From Calycina herbarum (Eukaryota > Ascomycota > Leotiomycetes > Helotiales > Pezizellaceae): a stretch of DNA of 64,000 nt. The stretch is taken from contig LLEY01000212.1 in assembly GCA_001414485.1 (NCBI GenBank), positions 28,502 through 92,501 on the forward strand, in the 5' to 3' direction. The first letter of the stretch is position 1. Each line of letters begins with the position of its first letter. The notes beneath the pieces are model-generated. The model ran no database searches. It saw only the letters and a list, made by a program, of their open reading frames with translations, and had not been told where the DNA came from. Below, piece by piece: positions 58,701 to 64,000 of this stretch. The position numbers and the translations under genes were made by a program.

Positions 58701-60490
58701 CTTAAGTACTTTATAATAGTCTGTAAACTGTCTAAAAGACAAATGTAGTAGTAGTTAATACTTAGTAAGTTTAACCTAATTATCTAATACTACCTAAGCA
58801 AAGAGGGAGGACTGCTAGATATACTAATAAGGAGGGACTAGGACCTCCTAGAGAAGGGAGATAAACGCCTTAATTATAGGATAGTATAACTAATTCCAGA
58901 TAGAATGATTCAAGGAAATACTATATAGCTAGCACTAGTGTTAGTAAACGAGAGGAATCAAGTAAGCAACGTAGCAACGTAGCAAGCGTTTATAGACCAA
59001 CTACAGAACCTCTAGGAAGAGGGAAAGGTATAGGACAAGGACTTTAGGCGTCTTATAAACACTATCTACTAAGGAGATAGAGTGTTTCTAGCAGACCTCG
59101 CTTCTCTAGTTAAAGTCTCTATCTCTAACTACTTAGTTAATAAGAATAGTGATTTACGGTTTAAGAGTAGACTATAGGTCCTCGACTATAAGCTGTTATA
59201 GACTGCAATTATATAGGAACTCTATGATTCTACACTTATAGGCTATACTAGCAAGAACGGGACAATTATAATAGTCTTAAGAGAGTTCTTCTAGCTAAAC
59301 CTATAAACTATAGTTAAGCAGTTTGTTTATAACTATAGAGTTTATAGATGTACTAAGGTTTAGAGAGATCGTAAACAAGGCCTGCTTCGTCCGTTACCAA
59401 TTCCTAAGCAGCAATAGCAGGAGATCTCTATTAACTTTATTAGACCACTACCTATAAGTAAAGGCTCTAATATAATAGCAGTGTTTACAGACCGTTTAAG
59501 TAAAGAGGTACTTCTTATAGCTTATAACTCGACTATATTATCAGAGGAATTTGCTCGCTTATTTATTACTATACACTATAGCTTACATAGACTACCAAGA
59601 GTAATAGTATCTAATAAGAGCCCGCAATTTATTAGACAAGTATAGAAGACGCTTTATAACTTCTTATAGATTAAACAACGGATCTCTACAGCCTTCTATC
59701 TATAAACTAACAGGTTAACGGAATAGGCAAATACTAAAGTCGAGACGCTTCTATAGCAGTAGATTAATATAGCTTAGGACAACTAGGCCGACTAGCTACT
59801 AGTAGTATAGCTAGCTTTTAATAGACGGGATTTAACATTAACAGGTATAAGCCTCTTCTAACTTAGCCACGGCTATCCGTTATAGACTATCGACCTCTTA
59901 ATAGACGTCGTAGCACCTATAAACATAAAAACACTAATTCAAAAGAGCGAAGCAATAGTAGCAAAGATTAAGGCTATTATAGAATAGGTATAATTATTAA
60001 TAGCAAGGGTATAATAAGACCAGGAGACTTAAGCAAATCGTTTACAGAATACCGCTCCTATATATAAGGTTGAAGACAAGGTTTACTTAAGCTTACGGAA
60101 TATACAGACAGACAGGGCTAGTAAGAAACTAGACGCTCGATCCGCTAAGTTTATAGTTATCGAGGTTATTAGCCTGTCTATATATAGGCTAGACACCCTG
60201 CCTAGTATCTATAATATCTTTAATATAGACTTATTAAGGCTAGCAGCTACAGACCCGCTACCTAGTCAAATTATAAACGATAATCAACTACTTATAATAT
60301 TAGTAGACGATACTACAGAATAGTAAGTTAAAAGAATACTAGGTTAATAGCAAAAGAAGCTTCTAGGGAAAGGCTCTCGTACTTGACTCGAGTATAAGGT
60401 TAAATAGACAGGATACGTAAACCTAATATAAGAACCTACTACTAAGTTAGAGGACATAGTAGCCTTAGACACCTATCTTTAAGAGTAGGA
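55790..60490 (+). pseudogene. Gypsy-D gag-pol with chromodomain, RIP-degraded
   Basis: Gag-like sequence around 55880-56420 (LEFYRDSDKLEA, EESFR*SLRLFLEVFTE*QA-like) is followed by a zinc knuckle CLRCRATSYFV*ECLYR near 56670 (His now Tyr). RT (about 57600-58200) keeps an intact catalytic motif, FVLVYIDDVLVFIDS near 58025, unlike the other two Gypsy elements, plus DKEFIRVSNSLAA and FLGFANFYRRFIKDFL. RNase H follows (VLEIDSSRYYLGDVLS). The integrase (about 59380-59900) has ISINFIRPLPISKGSN and RVIVSNKSPQFI. The C-terminus near 60330-60470 is a chromodomain-like stretch (VKRILG, LEYKVK*TGYVNL). RIP stops occur in all parts. Together these mark it as a chromovirus. Confidence 0.85.
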
Positions 60491-60500
60491 AGAGAGGTAA

Positions 60501-60692
60501 TATCAAGGGTTATACCCGTGGAATAAGTCTTAGAGTACTCCAGCGACGTATTCACGTGACCTCGCTTGGCAACGTATAGACGTAACAGAACCTTCGAGAG
60601 TACCCTTAGTAGAACTCTCTAGAATAAGTTAACTAAGTATATAAGTTAGCAAGGACTCTAGCTTAGAAAGAACAATCGAATCTTCTTATATA
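60501..60692 (+). repeat. Gypsy-D 3' LTR, truncated
   Basis: 192 bp matching the 5' LTR, with CACGTG at 60553-60558. The last ~50 bp are replaced by an unrelated solo LTR. Confidence 0.85.
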
Positions 60693-60871
60693 ACAGTCCC
60701 AGTTATATACGACTGGATCACGTGCCGAGGTTCTACCGAAGTCTCGCTTAGTATATATAAATAGAGACAGAGCGTACTAACTCTCCTCTTCTCTCTTTAG
60801 TTTAGTTTTCTTCGAATACAGGTACTATTTTATAAGTATCTCTTTTAGTATATTTATAAAGAGCTATTATA
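60689..60871 (+). mobile_element. Probable solo LTR, 183 bp, abutting Gypsy-D
   Basis: Starts TATAACAGTCCCAG and ends GCTATTATA (TG..CA after RIP); has CACGTG at 60719-60724 and a TATATAAATAG box near 60755. No target duplication can be seen because the left flank is the truncated Gypsy-D LTR and the right flank is E5. Confidence 0.5.
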
Positions 60872-61876
60872 ATTAGTACTTTTACTAAGATAGTAAACCG
60901 TTTTTAAAATAGTATACTAAAAGCTATACTTCTAAATATCTAGGTAACTTCGAGATTAGAAAACCGATACGTAACTCTGATTTATAGCTCTAATTTTTAG
61001 ACGAGTGTTAGTAGAGCCTTTTCTAGCTAATATCTAATTTAAAAGAATATATAATTTAAGAGAATATATAGTTTAAGCTAATAAGTCTGTTATTATATTC
61101 TCTTCTATAGTAGCTTATAAAATTAGCTTCGCGTCGTCTCGCTTAAAAAATATTATAAGATAGACTACCTCGGCTATTTTTAGCTGTTACTAGAACGGGC
61201 CGCCTCTATATACTATATTATATCTAGCTATACGAGCTATCTACTAGCGAGCTCTTATTATCTTTTATATACCTTAAAAGTCCGTATCTAAGCTTTATAT
61301 TCTTATTTTTTTATCCTATACTATTATAAGCTTTGTAGCTACTATAGCGTATAAACAGGCGTAGAGCTATTACGCGGATTAGGACTTCTAATTAATAGAA
61401 CTAAACGATCCTCGGCTAGAAGAGACAGCCGCTGCAAACCTCTAAAGCTTTGGTAATTTCGCTGATTTTTACTATAGTTTCGCCGTAGTTTCGCCGTAGT
61501 TCTGCTGTAGCTTACTTAATAAATAATAGCCTAAGACGTAAGGCTAGAAATTAATAATAGATAGATAATCGAGAGTAGACTTAGTCCTATCCTCCTTTTC
61601 TATTATTCAATTCCTAAATTTCTTTAGCTTCCCTCTCAGCAATAAGAATATATTATTATTAATCGAGATTGACTTCGCCGGTGAGCCTGAGCGATTAAGC
61701 CGGTCTCGCGCGCTTCTAGTGATGTACGACGATGCTATCACCGCAAGGCTGCTGCTCAGCTGAGTACGCCAGCCTCAACCCAGCATAAACTCTTCACCCT
61801 TCGAATCTATGCCAACTTGACGGCTCAACTACTACCGAGAACCCTCCTCTTCACGATCCTCGAACCTAGTCGAATA
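60872..61876 (+). other. E5: copy of the E4 upstream region
   Basis: Matches 41320-42318 of E4, including the inner part of the left arm; the outer arm is missing. RIP is strong up to about 61680 and then fades. The last ~200 bp are the shared upstream cassette. Confidence 0.6.
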
Positions 61877-62182
61877 ATGCGTCTGCTACACTACAATACT
61901 GATGGCAGGTTCAGCCTGGCCGAGTTCTTTGAAGGCAACATACCCAAGAAGTATGCTATACTTTCACACAGATGGGGAGCAGAGGAGGTCACTTTCCAGG
62001 ATCTGACAGACGGTACGAGCAAAGGCAAGGCTAGCTACGGCAAGATACAGTTCTGCGGCAATCCCAAATTACTAGCTCAGGAGGTAGCAAAGCTAAGCTC
62101 GAGTGGATGGCAGTCAACAAGCCATTGCCGGTACCAAGTGCTACACCACTTAAGAGCCCAGATATCCTTCCGAAATTGCTAG
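61877..62182 (+). pseudogene. Truncated HET gene start, joined to Ulp1 sequence
   Basis: ATG intact (MRLLHYNTDGRFSLAEFFEG). The first 60 codons are the same HET start as in E2 (YAILSHRWGAEEVTF, GKIQFCG) with one extra Lys before YAIL. At 62058 the match to E2 (AAGATACAGTTCTGCGG) ends abruptly. The frame continues 41 codons through unrelated DNA to a stop at 62182, while the Ulp1 frame is offset by one base. So the HET domain lacks its WIDTCC and RGWTL motifs and would not be functional. The segment is essentially free of RIP. Confidence 0.75.
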
Positions 62183-62887
62183 ACTGTTGGAAAATTGAAA
62201 CGTCAAAAAGACTGAGCGAAGTCGTTGTTGAAACTGTTGTTCGCAAGACTGAGGGGGGCCGGACTGAAAAAGTCCGTGCAAGTTCGACTGTTGTCACTAA
62301 AATTCACCAACTTGGATACCGGGCAAAGCCAGAAAAGTCCCTTTGGCGCCTGAAGCCTGGAGAATGGCTTGATGACGAGATTATCAATGCATATTTGGAA
62401 CTTCTTCAGAGGTCTGTCGCATCTCCGAATCACAGGATTGTGCAGACCTTCACCACGGAAATGCACGATCAGCCGTACAGATGGTTCACAAAGCTCGTCA
62501 ACACTGGTACATTTACAATATATCTCCCGTTTAATTAAGAGAATTACCACTAGAGCTTCGCTATTATAATAACCGACAATAAGGAAGACGCTTTACGTTG
62601 GACCTATTATAATAGCATTAGCGATAAACCTCCGGTAGCTTTATCGGCCTGGATTCACCAGTGGTTCTATGACAAAAGGATAGAGGAGCTGATCCCCTCA
62701 CATAATCCAAAGCAGAATAACGGCTCGGATTGCGGCCTTTTTGTCCTAATAGGCATTCGTCTCTTGACTGCTGGGCGGCCACATCTTACTCAGGCCGAGA
62801 GCCATGGTTTACTTCTATTGTTTAGGGAAAGGGTCCTTGCCGAGCTCCTTGCTTCAAGCCTCGACCCTTCGGAAATGGAATATTAAG
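62056..62887 (+). pseudogene. Ulp1/SENP-type (C48) cysteine protease, RIP-inactivated
   Basis: One frame runs from before 62056 to a TAA at 62884-62886. It includes MAVNKPLPVPSATPLKSPD, then the Ulp1 core WRLKPGEWLDDEIINAYLEL near 62345. ENYH*SFAIII follows near 62540, where the catalytic His is present but its Trp neighbour is TAG. WTYYNSIS near 62605 has Asn where the catalytic Asp is expected, and NNGSDCGLFVLIGIRLL near 62715 holds the catalytic Cys. Two stops (62536, 62548 region) come from CAA and TGG and lie in a short RIP tract (about 62520-62640); both sides are unmutated. C48 proteases remove SUMO, and Ulp1 genes are also known as passengers in transposons. The frame is open upstream of 62107 to the HET junction, so the true start is unknown. 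Confidence 0.75.
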
Positions 62888-63740
62888 AGCTTAAACTGAA
62901 AGAGACAAACGCTAAAGAAACCCCGTAGCAAGTCACTGAAAATAGTAATAGTAACGACAGTGATTATATAATTGCGAAACCTAACTATAATAATAATAAT
63001 AATTAGTTAGAGCTATTCGTACTATAACCCCCGGTTTCTAGTTCTAGTAGTTCTAGAGATAAGAAAAATAGTTCTAAACACATCGCTTCTATATTTATAA
63101 GGAAGGCAACGATGCTTAGTACGCTAAGAGAGGCCGTAGCAATAGAACACGCTACCTATAAATAACACTAGAACTTAATAACAGAGAATCTAGAGCTTAT
63201 AAAGTTATAGCTTATAATTAGAACAGAGAAACAGGCTCTAAAACAAAGATATATCTACTACGAGTTTACTCGTCAATTCTAAGTAGTAATAAAGGATTTC
63301 AATAGAAGCTTATATAAACATAGCCTAGTTCCTAAGGTTACTATCTCGAAGGTAATAGACAAACTTAAGATCACTGATTAGGCTAATTAGAAATATATTA
63401 TAAAAAGAGTAAAGAGAGTATTAATCTAGACTAAACTAGTTAATATATTTAAGAGCGATCTAGAGTACTCTAGTATTATACTCTACGCTGTTCTAAACAC
63501 TACGTATAAATTAGAGATACTAAAGTTATCTAACTGTAAAGTGTTCTTCGAGATAATTTATTCGAGATTAAAAGAGCTAAAAAATAAGATTCTAGTAAGA
63601 CTAAAAGCTATAGGTACTCTATATTAGGTAGTAATATATAATAGTCTACCTGTAGAGGATCTTTCTATAGAGTCCGCGAACGAAAACTTGTTCTTTAAAT
63701 AGAAGGTTAATTCTAGAAAATAATCGATATATATATATAT
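62888..63740 (+). pseudogene. Downstream part of the Ulp1-containing gene, RIP-degraded
   Basis: The same frame continues after the TAA, which may itself be a mutated CAA. It passes an Asn/Ser-rich linker (ENSNSNDSDYIIAKPNYNNN), then a helical region (TLREAVAIEHATYK*H, YKHSLVPKVTISKVIDKLKI). It ends near 63740 with EDLSIESANENLFFK. Either the protease had a long C-terminal domain or a second gene lies here. I do not recognise the family. Confidence 0.4.
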
Positions 63741-63785
63741 ATATTCTAGAAATTAGATTATAGTATTATAAATAGAGAGAATTAT

Positions 63786-64000
63786 AATATAATATGTCCA
63801 AGTACTCCGGTTTGGGTGGCCGAATCCGGGGGGTTTAGTCGCTGTTTTAAGGGGGCTCAACCGCTTGCCTGACTGCCTGACGGCCTGACGGCCTGACAGC
63901 TCTCGTGCTCCGTTCTTCAGGGTCAGCCTCGGACGCGCGATCCCCTAGCAAACTACGTATCCAGAATCTCCGACCCACCATACCTCCTAATTCTACATCA
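63786..64000. other. GC-rich, non-RIP end of window
   Basis: Composition changes sharply after ATAATATAATAT. It contains TCCGGTTTGGGTGGCCGAAT and a short direct repeat (CCTGACGG three to four times near 63870). Could be the edge of a transposon or of an unduplicated region. Nothing coding is recognised. Confidence 0.35.

Larger units (their letters stand above)
55270..60692 (+). mobile_element. Gypsy-D: Ty3/Gypsy retrotransposon with truncated 3' LTR
   Basis: 5' LTR 55270-55510 (241 bp, TGTTAAGAG...CTAATA). The 3' LTR starts at 60501 and matches for 192 bp, then stops at about 60692, about 50 bp short of the end known from the solo copy in Gypsy-B. No target duplication is found (GAAAG on the left, ACAGT on the right). 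Internal gag-pol on plus. Confidence 0.85.

Noticed and set aside
63786..64000. Telomere or subtelomeric end
   Set aside because: No TTAGGG-type repeats; only a short CCTGACGG repeat.

Overview
The window looks like a transposon-packed, AT-rich compartment of a filamentous ascomycete (Pezizomycotina). The basis is direct. Almost all old coding sequence is full of TAG/TAA stops exactly where CAG, CAA or TGG codons are expected, and CTAG/TTAG is everywhere. That is the signature of repeat-induced point mutation (RIP, C to T in CpA on both strands). The few intact genes have short fungal introns (47-74 bp, GTAAGT/GTATGT donors). The gene families are fungal: HET domains, NACHT-WD40 and NB-ARC NLRs, chromodomain Ty3/Gypsy retrotransposons and pogo-like DNA transposons.

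Layout. 1-2186: RIP-degraded block with a minus-strand coiled-coil gene trace. 2189-10742: element E1, bounded by ACGTCTATC... inverted termini next to TA, carrying a degraded pogo-type transposase and a degraded HET-NACHT-WD40 gene. 13026-15473: a pogo-like transposon on the minus strand. 16770-23248: element E2, largely spared by RIP, with the same termini; it carries an intact five-exon HET/NB-ARC/two-TM fusion gene and a broken HNH-nuclease gene. 23331-36207: element E3, same termini, carrying a different degraded HET gene; nested in it are a 1827-bp pogo element, a 72-bp tandem array and a Gypsy element (which itself holds a solo LTR). 36461-36702: a 242-bp MITE with the same termini. 38559-40385: second copy of the 1827-bp pogo element. 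40939-54910: element E4 with a second HET-NACHT-WD40 gene, split by a 6.76-kb Gypsy element with matching 5-bp target duplications, plus a solo LTR and a 2015-bp pogo element. 54911-60871: fragment of another pogo element, a third Gypsy element and a solo LTR. 60872-63785: remains of an E-type element (E5) in which the promoter and first part of a HET gene run into a Ulp1/C48 protease gene. 63786-64000: short GC-rich, non-RIP end.

The main idea to test is that the E elements are one family of TA-inserting, pogo-related transposons that move immune-type (HET/NLR) genes. Four copies share about 250 bp upstream of the HET start and the HET N-terminus, but have different C-terminal parts (NACHT-WD40 twice, NB-ARC plus a two-TM family, Ulp1 protease). 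E3 carries an unrelated HET gene. The intact E2 gene is the only clearly functional large gene here. All boundaries come from reading the sequence by eye; no database search or alignment program was run.
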